A model generated the notes under the pieces. The model made no database searches. It was given only the letters and a program-made list of their open reading frames with translations, and had not been told where the DNA came from. Shown here piece after piece: positions 36,029 through 45,168 of a stretch of DNA of 64,000 bases. The translations under genes were made by a program, and so were the position numbers. Source of the stretch: Rhodobacter sp. SY28-1 (GTDB taxonomy: Bacteria; Pseudomonadota; Alphaproteobacteria; Rhodobacterales; Rhodobacteraceae); the NCBI RefSeq assembly GCF_005222785.1, contig NZ_STGH01000002.1:310001-374000 (forward strand). The letters run 5' to 3'. Numbering within the stretch: the first letter of the stretch is position 1; every line of letters begins with the position of its first letter.

Positions 36029-37064
36029 CCTGGCCATCATCGCTGATGACCTGACCGGGGCGCTGGACGCTGCAGCGCCTTTTGCCGCGCGCGGCATCCC
36101 GACCGTGGTGGCCTTGTTCCCGTCTGCGCTGCCAAAGGCGCTTGCCACCGGCGCGCGGGTGATCGGCGTTTCAACGGACAGTCGCGAGATCGCTCCTGAT
36201 GCCGCAACAAAGGCTGTTCGTCTGGCAATCAGCCTGCTTCCGCCCGGCACTGCCCTGTTCAAGAAGGTGGACTCACGTCTGAAGGGCAATGTCGCGGCCG
36301 AGCTTGACGCAATCGAGCACAGGCGCAGTCTGGTGGCACCTGCCATACCAGAGTTCGGGCGGATCACTCGCAATCGTCAAATCAGTGGCTTCGGTTTGTC
36401 AGAACCGGTCGATGTGAGGGCGAGACTCGGGATCCATGCGGCAACTGCATACATTCCGGATATTGAGGTCCCGGCAGACATGGATCGAGCGCTGTTGGAA
36501 CCACATGACCTTGACGTTGGAGCGCGTGGTCTTGCCGAGGCGATAGCACGGAAAATGCAACCGGGCCTGTCGGCCCCCGGCCTATCGATTGCACCGTCGG
36601 CGACCTATTGCATTGTAGGTTCCACCGATCCGATCACGCTGGCCCAGCTTGACCACATGCGCCGCACCATCCCTCACCTGACCGACATAAAGGCACGCAA
36701 CGGCGTCGCCCCGGTTCTTGCCAAAACCTCGGAAATTGTGCTGATCCAGGCGGTCCCTGGCGATGCGCGGGTGACCGGACAGTCCGTCGCCGCAGAACTG
36801 GGCGCATCATTGCTGCGCCTGTCGCCGCCGTCAGGGTCTCTTCTGGTCATTTCCGGAGGGGCGACGGCGCAAACCATCCTGCAAGTGCTGGGTATCGAAA
36901 CGCTGGAAGTATTGGGGGAAATTCAACCCGGGCTTCCGATCGCACTCGGTGGCGGCTTGACTGTAGTGACGAAATCGGGCGGCTTTGGCGGACCGGACAG
37001 TCTATCCCGCCTGTTCGACCCGGACCTGTGTGAAATGAAGCTTCTGCACTCCAATGACGAATAG
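36021..37064 (+). CDS. Four-carbon acid sugar kinase (DUF1537 family)
   Basis: A 347-residue kinase. The N-terminal substrate domain begins AIIADDLTGALDAAAPFA, the family hallmark, with FKKVDSRLKGN further on. The C-terminal nucleotide domain has SGGATAQTIL and LGGGLTVVTKSGGFGG. Family members phosphorylate threonate or erythronate at O4, or related acids. At 347 residues it is shorter than the usual 410-430; the middle linker region appears reduced. It would make the substrate for the PdxA2 at 28583. It overlaps the ATPase gene by 8 bases and the regulator by 11. Confidence 0.9.
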   Translation: MVDLAIIADDLTGALDAAAPFAARGIPTVVALFPSALPKALATGARVIGVSTDSREIAPDAATKAVRLAISLLPPGTALFKKVDSRLKGNVAAELDAIEHRRSLVAPAIPEFGRITRNRQISGFGLSEPVDVRARLGIHAATAYIPDIEVPADMDRALLEPHDLDVGARGLAEAIARKMQPGLSAPGLSIAPSATYCIVGSTDPITLAQLDHMRRTIPHLTDIKARNGVAPVLAKTSEIVLIQAVPGDARVTGQSVAAELGASLLRLSPPSGSLLVISGGATAQTILQVLGIETLEVLGEIQPGLPIALGGGLTVVTKSGGFGGPDSLSRLFDPDLCEMKLLHSNDE

Positions 37065-37752
37065 TATTGTCGGCCGACGTAGTCTTTCCGATACGGTGTT
37101 TGAACGCATTCAGCGCTCAATCAAGTCTGGTGCCTATGCCGTCGACGAGCGCTTGCCCACCGAGCATGCTTTGGCGACCGAGTTCCAGGTTTCGCGTCCC
37201 GTTATTCGCGATGCGCTTCAGCGTTTGCGTGAACAAGGTTTCATCTATTCCCGCCGCGGTGCTGGAAGCTTTGTCCTTGAGCAAGGGGTGCGCGAACCCC
37301 TCGGCTTTGGTCAGATGGAGAACCTCGCCGATCTCCAGCATTGTTACGATTTCCGTCTTACGATCGAGCCAGAAGCCGCCGCGATGGCGGCCAAGCGTCA
37401 CTCCCCCGATGCGCTTGAAAAGATGAAGCAGGCCTTAAGCCTCTTGCGTGACGCGACGAAGCGGCAGGCTCACCGTGCGGATGCTGACTTCATGTTTCAT
37501 CTCAGCATCGCACAAGCTTCGGTCAATCCATACTTTGTGACAGCGATGCAGGCGCTAGAAGAGCACATCGCGGTCGGCATGCGTCTTCACGGTCTGTCGC
37601 TCCGTAGTACTGCAGATGGCCTCAAGCGGGTACTTGCTGAACACACTGCAATTCTGGATGCAATCAAGTCATCAAACGCTGACCTTGCGCGTGACCTGAT
37701 GCATAGACACCTGCAAGAGTCACGGGACCGACTGTTTTCTCCGCGCGGCTGA
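37054..37752 (+). CDS. GntR-family regulator, FadR/FCD subgroup
   Basis: A 232-residue protein. The N-terminal winged HTH (LPTEHALATEFQVSRPVIRD) is followed by an FCD ligand domain with metal-binding pattern: Asp in CYDFRLTIEPEAAA, then FMFHLSIAQAS and HTAILDAI. FCD proteins usually sense organic acids, fitting a sugar-acid cluster. Last gene of the plus operon; probably represses both divergent operons. Its start overlaps the kinase gene by 11 bases. Confidence 0.9.
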   Translation: MTNSIVGRRSLSDTVFERIQRSIKSGAYAVDERLPTEHALATEFQVSRPVIRDALQRLREQGFIYSRRGAGSFVLEQGVREPLGFGQMENLADLQHCYDFRLTIEPEAAAMAAKRHSPDALEKMKQALSLLRDATKRQAHRADADFMFHLSIAQASVNPYFVTAMQALEEHIAVGMRLHGLSLRSTADGLKRVLAEHTAILDAIKSSNADLARDLMHRHLQESRDRLFSPRG

Positions 37753-37820
37753 CGGGGCACGTGGCTGAATTGCGCGACGCTGCGAAGTCCGCACGATGTG
37801 ATCCTTGCCCTTGATCAAGC

Positions 37821-37845
37821 AATAATGATATACATCAGCATTATT
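37821..37845. promoter_or_regulatory. AATAATG...CATTATT palindrome upstream of tetR
   Basis: Seven-base inverted arms AATAATG and CATTATT with an 11-base centre, 41 bases before the TetR ATG at 37886. A likely autoregulatory or promoter-overlapping operator. Its centre, TGATATACATCA, resembles a spaced version of the 41290-41332 operators. Confidence 0.45.
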
Positions 37846-37885
37846 CGGCATCCCGCAAATATGGTGCTGTAGAAAGGGGTTCAAC

Positions 37886-38449
37886 ATGCGGATCACCAAG
37901 GAAAAGAAGCAGGCGAACCACGACAGGATCGTAGATGTCGCGTCAGAGATGTTCCGCGACCGGGGCTTCGATGGTGTGGGCGTGGCAGATCTTATGGAGA
38001 AAGCCGGGCTGACCCATGGCGGATTTTACAATCACTTCGCCTCGAAAGAGGCATTGATTGCCGAGGCATCGGCCAAGGGATTTGCCCAGACCTCGGAGCG
38101 CTATGCCGGGTATGCTGTGGGCGATGTGATCGACGCCTATATCTCGCGCGTGCATCGTGACACGCGCGGTCAGGGTTGCCCAGCAGCGGCCTTGAGTGGT
38201 GAGGCGGCGCGGTTGCCGGAAGACACTCGCGCTGTGTTCGGCGAAGGGATTGCGGGTCTTGTGGCGGCGCTGGAGGGCAGTCTTGCGGGTCACCCCAATG
38301 CTCGGGCGCAGGCGATCAGCCTTCTTGCGCAGGCCGTCGGCGCGGTCGTTCTGTCGCGGGCCTGCCCGGACAGTTCGGCCTTGGTGGATGAGATTCTGGA
38401 CACCTGTCGGGCCGATTGCCACAGCACGTTGGAACGGCAGGTCCAATAG
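37886..38449 (+). CDS. TetR/AcrR-family repressor
   Basis: A 187-residue regulator. The N-terminal HTH lies at about 10-55 (VGVADLMEKAGLTHGGFYNH). The C-terminal ligand domain, with Cys in RGQGCPAAAL, resembles TetR proteins controlling oxidoreductase genes that respond to electrophiles. It faces three oppositely oriented enzyme genes (38500-41220) and probably controls them through palindromes at 41290-41332. Confidence 0.9.
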   Translation: MRITKEKKQANHDRIVDVASEMFRDRGFDGVGVADLMEKAGLTHGGFYNHFASKEALIAEASAKGFAQTSERYAGYAVGDVIDAYISRVHRDTRGQGCPAAALSGEAARLPEDTRAVFGEGIAGLVAALEGSLAGHPNARAQAISLLAQAVGAVVLSRACPDSSALVDEILDTCRADCHSTLERQVQ

Positions 38450-38452
38450 CGA

Positions 38453-38475
38453 AGGGGCCGCAGTATGCGGCCCCT
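38453..38475. terminator. Hairpin between convergent tetR and oxidoreductase genes
   Basis: A 9-bp perfect stem AGGGGCCGC/GCGGCCCCT with a 5-base loop, 3 bases after the tetR stop. There is no T-tract, so termination would be weak or Rho-assisted. Confidence 0.5.
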
Positions 38476-38499
38476 GGTTCCACCTGGTCGGTGAGCGGC

Positions 38500-39504
38500 C
38501 TAACCGGCCACGGTGATCACTACCTTACCCTTGGCACGACCGGTTTCGACATAGGCCAGCGCCTCGGCGGTCTGGGCAAAGGGGAATACCTTGTCCACCA
38601 CGGGGCGGATCACGCCAGCGTCGATCAGCTTGGCGATCTGGGCCAGTTGCGCCCCTTCTGCGCGCATGAACAGGAAGGCGTAGCCGACGCGAAGTAGCCT
38701 GGCCTGTTTGCGTACCCCCCGACTGAGCATGCGGATCACGAAACGCAGGAACAGATTCAGCTTCAGGTCCCGGGCAAAGGCCGGGCTCGGCGGGCCCGAG
38801 ATCGAGACGACTAGGCCGCCCGGCTTCAGGATCTTCAGCGACTTTGCCAGCGTGCCCGCATCCTGACTGTTCAGTACCAGGTCATAGCCCGACAGCAGTT
38901 GTTCGAAATCCTGTGTCTTGTAGTCGATGACCACATCGGCCCCGAGGCTTTTGACCAGCTCGATGTTCGCGGCGCTGGTCGTGGTGGCCACAACAGCACC
39001 CAAGTGCTTGGCCAACTGGATCGCAATGGTGCCAACCCCGCCAGAGCCTGCCTGAATGAACACCTTCTGGCCGGGCTTGACCTTGCCCACCTCGACCAGT
39101 GCCTGCCATGCGGTCAGCCCGACAAGCGGGATCGAGGCAGCTTCTTCCATCGTCAGGCTTGCGGGCTTCAGCGCCACGTCGGCCTGATCGACGGCGATGA
39201 ACTCGGCAAAGGTGCCGGAACGATGGTCGCGTGGGCGGGCGTAGACCTCGTCTCCCACCTTGAAGCCCCGAACATTCGCACCGATCTTCTCAATGGTTCC
39301 CGCCAGGTCGTGGCCCAAAATGAACGGCGGGCGATAGGGCAGGAACAGCTTGAACTCGCCATCCCGGATCTTGCTGTCCAGAAGGTTGATCGCGGTGGCT
39401 TGGATGCGCACCAGAACGTCATTCTCGCCGACCTGCGGGTCCGGCATATCAGCCAGACGCAGCGCGCCCTTCTTCTTGTACTTGTCGACGACAAAAGCTT
39501 TCAC
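38500..39504 (-). CDS. Zinc-independent MDR-type NADP oxidoreductase (quinone reductase-like)
   Basis: A 334-residue medium-chain dehydrogenase. Its GroES-like N-terminus (DVLVRIQATAINLLDSKIRD) is followed by a Rossmann domain with QAGSGGVGTIAIQLAKHLGA. The structural and catalytic zinc cysteines are absent, as in quinone oxidoreductases and enoyl reductases. Last gene of the three-gene TetR-controlled operon. Probably reduces reactive enones or quinones. Confidence 0.88.
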   Translation of the reverse strand: MKAFVVDKYKKKGALRLADMPDPQVGENDVLVRIQATAINLLDSKIRDGEFKLFLPYRPPFILGHDLAGTIEKIGANVRGFKVGDEVYARPRDHRSGTFAEFIAVDQADVALKPASLTMEEAASIPLVGLTAWQALVEVGKVKPGQKVFIQAGSGGVGTIAIQLAKHLGAVVATTTSAANIELVKSLGADVVIDYKTQDFEQLLSGYDLVLNSQDAGTLAKSLKILKPGGLVVSISGPPSPAFARDLKLNLFLRFVIRMLSRGVRKQARLLRVGYAFLFMRAEGAQLAQIAKLIDAGVIRPVVDKVFPFAQTAEALAYVETGRAKGKVVITVAG

Positions 39505-39531
39505 GGGTGTTCTCCGGTTTGGAATGGCGGA

Positions 39532-40386
39532 TCAAGCGGCGAGGAAGGCCAGGGCCTTCGGCACGAAGTCTGCATGGTATTGGAAGATGCCGCCGTGGCC
39601 TGCATCGGGATAGATCACCAGTTGTGCGCCTGGGATGCGTCGGGCCAGGTGGCGGCTATTTTGAGTGGGCACCATGATGTCATCGTCCCCATTGGCTACC
39701 AGCACCGGAATCCGGATGCGCCCGAGATCCTGCGGCGTCTGACGGCCCCAGGCTTGGATGGCCGACAGTTGGCGCAGGAAGGCGCGGGGCGACGGGCCCT
39801 TGTCGCGATCCGCCTTGCGCTCCTTCAGCCGGGTCAGAAAGTCCTTGGCCGCGCGGCGACCATTGGTGGTTCGGGTGAAGAACAGATAGGTCTTCGGGTC
39901 GCGCCTCGTCACAAGGCCTTTCAAGATCAGCGGCCAGGACACTGCTCCAACCCTGGCAATTCCCTCACCCCCCGCCGGCCCGGTTCCGGTCAGGATCAGC
40001 TTGCGGACCAGACCGGGCTCTTTCAGCGTGACATCCTGCGCCACGAATCCTCCAAGCGAAAAGCCCATCAGATCGATCTGGCCGAAGCCAAGGGCGCGGA
40101 TCGCGGCGATCGCATCCCGCGCCATCCCGTCAATCGTGACCGGGGCCGTCCCACCAGACAGGCCGATCCCCCGATAGCTCAGCGCAATGACGTGATGCGT
40201 GCCCGCAAGGCCATCAACGACCGGCGGGTCGAAGTTGTCCAAGGTCGCGCCCCAATGGTTCAGCAGCACCAGCGGCACGCCACCGCGCGGGCCAAGCTCA
40301 CGGTAAGCCAGTTGGGTGCCGCCCACCGAGATGAATTGGTTTGCCGCGTCGATATAGCGACTCGTCGAACCGGAAGAGTTTGTCAT
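39532..40386 (-). CDS. Alpha/beta hydrolase
   Basis: A 284-residue cytoplasmic hydrolase. The oxyanion region reads VLLNHWGATLDNFDP, the nucleophile elbow GFSLGGFVAQDV (Ser), the acid lies near VANGDDDIMVP and His in DAGHGGIFQYH. The haloperoxidase/esterase branch is likely. Middle gene of the operon: 9 bases after the SDR stop and 27 before the oxidoreductase start. Confidence 0.9.
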   Translation of the reverse strand: MTNSSGSTSRYIDAANQFISVGGTQLAYRELGPRGGVPLVLLNHWGATLDNFDPPVVDGLAGTHHVIALSYRGIGLSGGTAPVTIDGMARDAIAAIRALGFGQIDLMGFSLGGFVAQDVTLKEPGLVRKLILTGTGPAGGEGIARVGAVSWPLILKGLVTRRDPKTYLFFTRTTNGRRAAKDFLTRLKERKADRDKGPSPRAFLRQLSAIQAWGRQTPQDLGRIRIPVLVANGDDDIMVPTQNSRHLARRIPGAQLVIYPDAGHGGIFQYHADFVPKALAFLAA

Positions 40387-40395
40387 GATGGGCCT

Positions 40396-41220
40396 TCAGG
40401 CGATGTTGAATTGCTTGCGCAACGTGCGGTCGAACAACGCGCGTGGCAGGAAGCGCCGGGCAAGAGATGTCTTCCGCGCGGCCTTGCCCGAGGGGTAGCG
40501 GAGCCGAGGGGTCTTGTCCTGCGCCGCCGCCACGATGGTTGCCGCAACGTCCTCAGCGGTGTCTCCATCGGCCATCGCCAGATCAAACGCCGCCCGATAT
40601 CGGGCCAACGTCTGACCGTATGCCGCCACCGGCCGGTCACCCTGCGGTGAATTTGCCTCGATCGAGGTCTTGGTAGCCCAAGGTTCGATCACCGCGACGC
40701 GAATGCCAAAGGTGCGCACCTCATGGTCGAGCGATTCTGAATAGCCTTCGATCGCGTGCTTGCTGGCGGCGTAGTATGCGCCGAACGGACCCGGGATCAG
40801 ACCCAAGACAGAGCCGATGTTCAGGATGCGGCCATGTCCTTGCGCCCGCATGAAAGGCAGAACCGCATTGGTCACCCGCACGACGCCCAGGAAGTTGGTA
40901 TCGAAAAGCGCGCGGACCTGCGCGACCGAGCTTTCCTCGGCCGCCCCGGACACGGCGTAACCCGCATTGTTGACCAACAGGTCGATCCGGCCAAGTTCGG
41001 ATAGGGCCAGCGCCACTGCTTCTGCGACTGATTGATCATCCGTCACATCGCATGCGATCATCCGAATGCCGTCCCGCACTTCGCCCGGGGTCGCCTTGCG
41101 GCTGGTGCCGATCACCCGATACCCCGCCCTCAACAGCGCAAGTGCGGTGGCTTTGCCAATCCCGCTAGATGCACCGGTAACAAAAGCCGTTTCATTCCCA
41201 TTCGCTGCAACGGTCGCCAT
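40396..41220 (-). CDS. Short-chain dehydrogenase/reductase
   Basis: A 274-residue classical SDR. Cofactor motif TGASSGIGKATA, NNAG motif VNNAGYAVSG, catalytic YAASKHAIEGYSE. First gene of the TetR-controlled operon. ATG 41220 was chosen because the Rossmann strand begins soon after it; the region between it and 41290 holds the promoter and operators. Confidence 0.9.
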   Translation of the reverse strand: MATVAANGNETAFVTGASSGIGKATALALLRAGYRVIGTSRKATPGEVRDGIRMIACDVTDDQSVAEAVALALSELGRIDLLVNNAGYAVSGAAEESSVAQVRALFDTNFLGVVRVTNAVLPFMRAQGHGRILNIGSVLGLIPGPFGAYYAASKHAIEGYSESLDHEVRTFGIRVAVIEPWATKTSIEANSPQGDRPVAAYGQTLARYRAAFDLAMADGDTAEDVAATIVAAAQDKTPRLRYPSGKAARKTSLARRFLPRALFDRTLRKQFNIA

Positions 41221-41289
41221 CGCGTTTACCTCTTCGCCCTCGTCTGTCGGCCGCCCATCCCTTTGGGGCTTCTGGTCAGAGTTCACTTT

Positions 41290-41332
41290 TGATGATTATC
41301 ATCATCTATCCGCTATATGATGATAATCATCA
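41290..41332. promoter_or_regulatory. Two identical TGATGATNATCATCA operators
   Basis: Perfect 15-bp palindromes TGATGATTATCATCA (41290-41304) and TGATGATAATCATCA (41318-41332), centres 28 bases apart, 70 bases upstream of the SDR start. Palindrome size and place fit binding of two TetR dimers. The protein at 37886 is the obvious candidate. Confidence 0.7.
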
Positions 41333-41340
41333 TTAATGTC

Positions 41341-42303
41341 AATCACATTTTTCCTGAGTGAAATCGGCATGCGTAGGACGCAAACGGAACCAGTAAGACT
41401 GAACGTTCATCGTTTTGGGAGGCGTTTCTGACAGATATCCCTAGCTGAGAACGTCACGCATGGGACGGCGATCACCGGGGCTACAATCTCACGGACCTCA
41501 GTGCCCGGCACACTTCCAAGGTTCCAGGCAACGAGTGACTTTCCTCCGAGGCCTACAGGACCGCAAAGGAGAGGTCATACCCGGGCAAACCTGTGTTGGA
41601 CACAGTGACCGACCTCGCGCAGAAGGGCGGTTGTCTGGAGAGCTGCCGGTATCCGACACACACATGAATGTCCGCTATGGGCCGAGAGTGACCATCTGGC
41701 GTTAATGGCTGCTATCGTAAGCCATTCGAAATGCAAAGAAGCCGCCGTTGTCGAGCCTGATCGGCGTACGATCTCCCTATACAAGCAAGGGACCCTTTGG
41801 TCGGGAGGCAAACAGGTCAAGCATGTTCTGCGGCCATTGCGCTTGTCAGAAAAGACAGGAGCAGCGGTGTCAAAGCGCAACGGTATCGACCCACTTTCGA
41901 CTAACGCACTCGAGACACTTGCGTCTTCGTTGCGACAATGATGGTCGTCACCTTTTCTCAAGCTTGGCTGCCTCTTAACTCGACATCGCTCCAGCAATCG
42001 ATGCGATGATGTAATCTGATGTGATCTTGCGTTGTGGCAATTTGTCTCATCCCGCAAGCTGCACCTATCAAGCGCTGCCCCTACGACGGCCCACGATGGG
42101 AGGAGGGCCTGCAAAGTCGGAACGCACCCGGCCCCCGAGGATAATGTGAAGCTTAGGGGATGCAGACCCTTGTCGCATTGCGTTCGACGACGGGGCTGGA
42201 GTGATCAGCGTCGCAGGTCAGTCCTGCTGCCTGCAGGAAACGACCGGCTCCGGCCGTCAATCGGGTCACACAAGACCCAAGGGTTATCAAGGAGGAAACC
42301 CAA
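41341..42303. other. Long gene-free region before an ABC operon
   Basis: About 960 bases. Open frames on both strands are low quality, lack ribosome sites and match no family I know. A GTCCGCTATGGGCCGAGAGTG-like stretch near 41668 resembles dispersed alphaproteobacterial intergenic repeats. The last 60 bases are a normal leader with AAGGAGGAAA at 42289-42298 for the binding-protein gene. Confidence 0.5.
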
Positions 42304-43233
42304 ATGTTCAAGAAGTTGCTTGGTGCCGCTGCGGCACTCGCCCTGACCGCCGGACTTGCGACCGCCGAGGGCAAGACCTTCTACTGGGTATCGCACGGCG
42401 GTCCAGCCGATCCTGTCTGGACCTATTTCCTGCAGGGGGCCGAAGCCTTTGCCGCAACGACCGGCAACACGGTCAACACCTCATTCCATTCGGGCGACGT
42501 GCCGAGCCAGCAGGAAGCCGTGCGTGCGGCCATCGCGGCGGGGGCTGACGGAATCTGCTCGACCAGTCCCGATCCCGGTTCGATGGTCGATGTCGTGGCC
42601 GAGGCTCGCGCTGCCAACATCCCGATCATCAATTTCAACACTTCTGACTCTGCGCCGAACTGGAACGCCTATGTCGGCGGCGACCTGAAGGCCGTCGGCA
42701 AGGCCTGGGCGCAGTATCTCGTCGACAAGGGTTTGGTGAAATCCGGCGATTTCGTCTGGATGCCAGTTGAGGTGCCCGGTGCCTCCTACGGTGTCGAAGA
42801 AGAGAAGGGCATCAAGGAAGTGTTCGAGCCCTTGGGGATCACCTGGGAAGTCACCGATGCCACGCTGGACCAAGCCGAAGTCATCACCCGAATGACCGAC
42901 TACGTCACCGCGAACCGCGACAAGATCAAGGCCATGATCGGTCTGGGCGACATGGTGACGGGATCGGTCAAGCGGGTCTGGGACCAAGCTGGCGTGCAGC
43001 CGGGCGAAATCCCCGTCGTGGGCTGGGGCAACTCGCTGGACACCACACAAGGGGTGATGGACGGCTACGTGAACGCAGGTATGTGGCAGGACCCGCAGGC
43101 AACGTCTTACCTATGCTTGTCGTCGCTGCTGATGGAGGGTGACGGCATTCCGCTGGGCTTCAACATCACCACCGGCGCGCTCTACGAGAAAGACACGGCG
43201 ATGGTTTACCACACCATCATGGGCGGCAAGTGA
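42304..43233 (+). CDS. Sugar ABC transporter binding protein (RbsB-like)
   Basis: A 309-residue precursor with signal peptide MFKKLLGAAAALALTAGLATA and a type I two-lobe fold (Peripla_BP_4). GPADPVWTYFLQGAEAFA and AAIAAGADGICSTSPDP are typical first-lobe features. It binds a sugar or polyol-like ligand; ligand unknown. A strong AAGGAGG ribosome site precedes the start. Followed by two hairpins. Confidence 0.92.
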   Translation: MFKKLLGAAAALALTAGLATAEGKTFYWVSHGGPADPVWTYFLQGAEAFAATTGNTVNTSFHSGDVPSQQEAVRAAIAAGADGICSTSPDPGSMVDVVAEARAANIPIINFNTSDSAPNWNAYVGGDLKAVGKAWAQYLVDKGLVKSGDFVWMPVEVPGASYGVEEEKGIKEVFEPLGITWEVTDATLDQAEVITRMTDYVTANRDKIKAMIGLGDMVTGSVKRVWDQAGVQPGEIPVVGWGNSLDTTQGVMDGYVNAGMWQDPQATSYLCLSSLLMEGDGIPLGFNITTGALYEKDTAMVYHTIMGGK

Positions 43234-43297
43234 CGCGGGCTTACTGCCGCGTCTGTTGATGACCCTGACCGAAGCCGCCCGCACCCGTTGCGGGCGG
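43232..43297 (+). terminator. Two hairpins between binding-protein and permease genes
   Basis: GACGCGG/CCGCGTC (43232-43253) overlaps the stop codon. CCGCCCGCA/TGCGGGCGG (43275-43283 with 43289-43297) is a perfect 9-bp stem with a 5-base loop. No T-tract follows. Probably lowers permease relative to binding-protein expression. Confidence 0.6.
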
Positions 43298-43326
43298 AAC
43301 GGTCTCCCCTTCCCCGAGGAACCAGA

Positions 43327-44346
43327 ATGTCCACACCCTCCACGGTTTCGGCCGCCTATCCCGCACAGCAAGGGGCCCTGAAGCGCTTTGTTGCCAAGCC
43401 GGAGTTTGGCCCGCTTATCCTTCTGCTGACGATGCTTGTCGTCTTCACCTCCATCAATCCGGCCTTCCTGTCGCTGAACAACATCGGCAATGCGCTGACC
43501 TTCACGGTCGAACTTGGGCTGATTGCGTTGGCGATGACGCTTCTGATGACGGCGGGAGAGTTCGACCTGTCCGTCGGGTCGGTCTTCGGCTTTTCGCCGG
43601 TGGTAATGTGGGCCCTGTTCAACGCGGGCCTGATGCCGCTGCCGGCTGCCTTCGTGGTGGCAATGGTTCTGGCCGTGGGGATCGGGCTTTTCTCTGGGCT
43701 GTTCGTGACGCGGTTGGGCATTCCGTCCTTCCTGGTCACCCTGGGCATGCTGCTTGTCGTGCGTGGGGCGGCGCTCTGGCTGACATCAGGCTTTCCGCAG
43801 CGGACCTGGGACGCGGGCGATCAGTGGATCGCGACGCTCTTGGTCGGGGACTTCTACATTGGCGGTTTGCGCATCTACATGAGCCTGATCTGGTTCATCG
43901 TTCTGGCGATAATCTTACATCTTCTTCTGACGTCCACTCGCTTTGGCAACTGGATCCAGGCCACAGGCGGCAATCCCGGGGCAGCGCGAAACCGGGGCGT
44001 TCCGATCCATCGGGTCAAGGTGATCCTCTTCATGCTGTCGGCGGCGATGGCGGCATTTGCCGGGATCATCTCGTCGATCCGGGTGTCGGCAGCGAACCCG
44101 AACTCCGGCGCTGGCTATGAGCTTGAAGTCATCGCGATGGTGGTGATCGGCGGAACGGTTCTGACCGGCGGACGCGGCACGATCATCGGCACGGTGCTGG
44201 GCGTCCTGATCCTGCGGCTGATGCGCAATGGCATCGTCCTGATCGGGGTGCCGGGACTGGCCTACAACATCTTCATCGGTGCGATCATCCTTGGAATGAT
44301 GGCGCTGCACGCCGCGCTGGAACGCCGGCACAACGCAGGAACCTGA
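43327..44346 (+). CDS. Sugar ABC transporter permease (RbsC-like)
   Basis: A 339-residue permease with about nine spans. Family features are LTMLVVFTSINPAFLSLNN near the N-terminus, MTAGEFDLSVGSVFG, and IGGTVLTGGRGTIIGTVLG near the C-terminus. ATG 43327 was chosen over an upstream frame by its position after the leader. It ends 3 bases before the ATPase gene. Confidence 0.93.
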   Translation: MSTPSTVSAAYPAQQGALKRFVAKPEFGPLILLLTMLVVFTSINPAFLSLNNIGNALTFTVELGLIALAMTLLMTAGEFDLSVGSVFGFSPVVMWALFNAGLMPLPAAFVVAMVLAVGIGLFSGLFVTRLGIPSFLVTLGMLLVVRGAALWLTSGFPQRTWDAGDQWIATLLVGDFYIGGLRIYMSLIWFIVLAIILHLLLTSTRFGNWIQATGGNPGAARNRGVPIHRVKVILFMLSAAMAAFAGIISSIRVSAANPNSGAGYELEVIAMVVIGGTVLTGGRGTIIGTVLGVLILRLMRNGIVLIGVPGLAYNIFIGAIILGMMALHAALERRHNAGT

Positions 44347-44349
44347 AGC

Positions 44350-45102
44350 ATGACCGACCAACCACTTGTCGAGATGCGGCATATCGAAAAGTCCTATGGC
44401 CGGGTACATGCCCTGCGCGACGTGAACCTCTCGATCAGGCGCGGCGAGATCGTCGGCCTTCTGGGCGACAACGGCGCAGGAAAATCTACCCTGATCAAGG
44501 TGCTGTCGGGGGCGGTTCCGTATACCTCGGGCGAGATCCGGATCAAGGGGAAGCCAGTCAAAATGACGTCCACGAATGACGCAATCGCGGCCGGGATCGA
44601 GACGATCTATCAAGACTCTGCCCTGGTCCCGCAGCTCTCCATCGCGCGAAATCTGTTCCTCGGGCGCGAGCTGACCAAGGGAAGTCTGGGCCGAATGGAC
44701 CTGGACCGGATGAACCAGGTCGCGGCCGATCTGTTGAAGCGGGTCGGCATCTCCAAGAACATCCCGCCGACGACACCCATCGGGTCTTTGTCGGGGGGCG
44801 AACGTCAGGCCGTCGCCATTGCCCGCGCGATGTACTTCGACAGCGACCTGATCGTCCTGGACGAACCGACGAACAACCTGGGAGTGGCCGAGACGCAAGG
44901 CGTTCTGCGCTTTGTCCGCGAAGCGCGCGACACCGGACATTCCTGCATCTTCATCGCCCACAACATTCACCACGTCTTCCAGGTGGTGGATCGCATGGTG
45001 GTGATGCGTCGCGGGACGGTGGTGGCCGACGACCTTAGCCCGAAGACATCCTCGATCCAGGACGTCGAGGATGTGATCACCGGCGACCACATCACCGTCT
45101 AG
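44350..45102 (+). CDS. Sugar ABC transporter ATPase, single domain
   Basis: A 250-residue ATPase. Walker A GDNGAGKSTLIKVLSG, signature LSGGERQAVAIARAM, Walker B LIVLDEPTNNLG. Rbs-type systems normally use a two-domain RbsA of about 500 residues; this one has a single domain, as in FrcA/XylG-like single-domain types, and so must act as a homodimer. It is the third gene of its operon. Confidence 0.92.
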   Translation: MTDQPLVEMRHIEKSYGRVHALRDVNLSIRRGEIVGLLGDNGAGKSTLIKVLSGAVPYTSGEIRIKGKPVKMTSTNDAIAAGIETIYQDSALVPQLSIARNLFLGRELTKGSLGRMDLDRMNQVAADLLKRVGISKNIPPTTPIGSLSGGERQAVAIARAMYFDSDLIVLDEPTNNLGVAETQGVLRFVREARDTGHSCIFIAHNIHHVFQVVDRMVVMRRGTVVADDLSPKTSSIQDVEDVITGDHITV

Positions 45103-45168
45103 GCCCGGATTGACGAACGGCTGTCCGACCCAGATCAAGGGCCGGACAACCCGATGAAGGGACCAGGA

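Noticed and set aside
41341-42303. Small ORFs in the long intergenic region (for example 41575-42114 minus)
   Set aside because: No ribosome site, unusual composition and no recognisable family on either strand.
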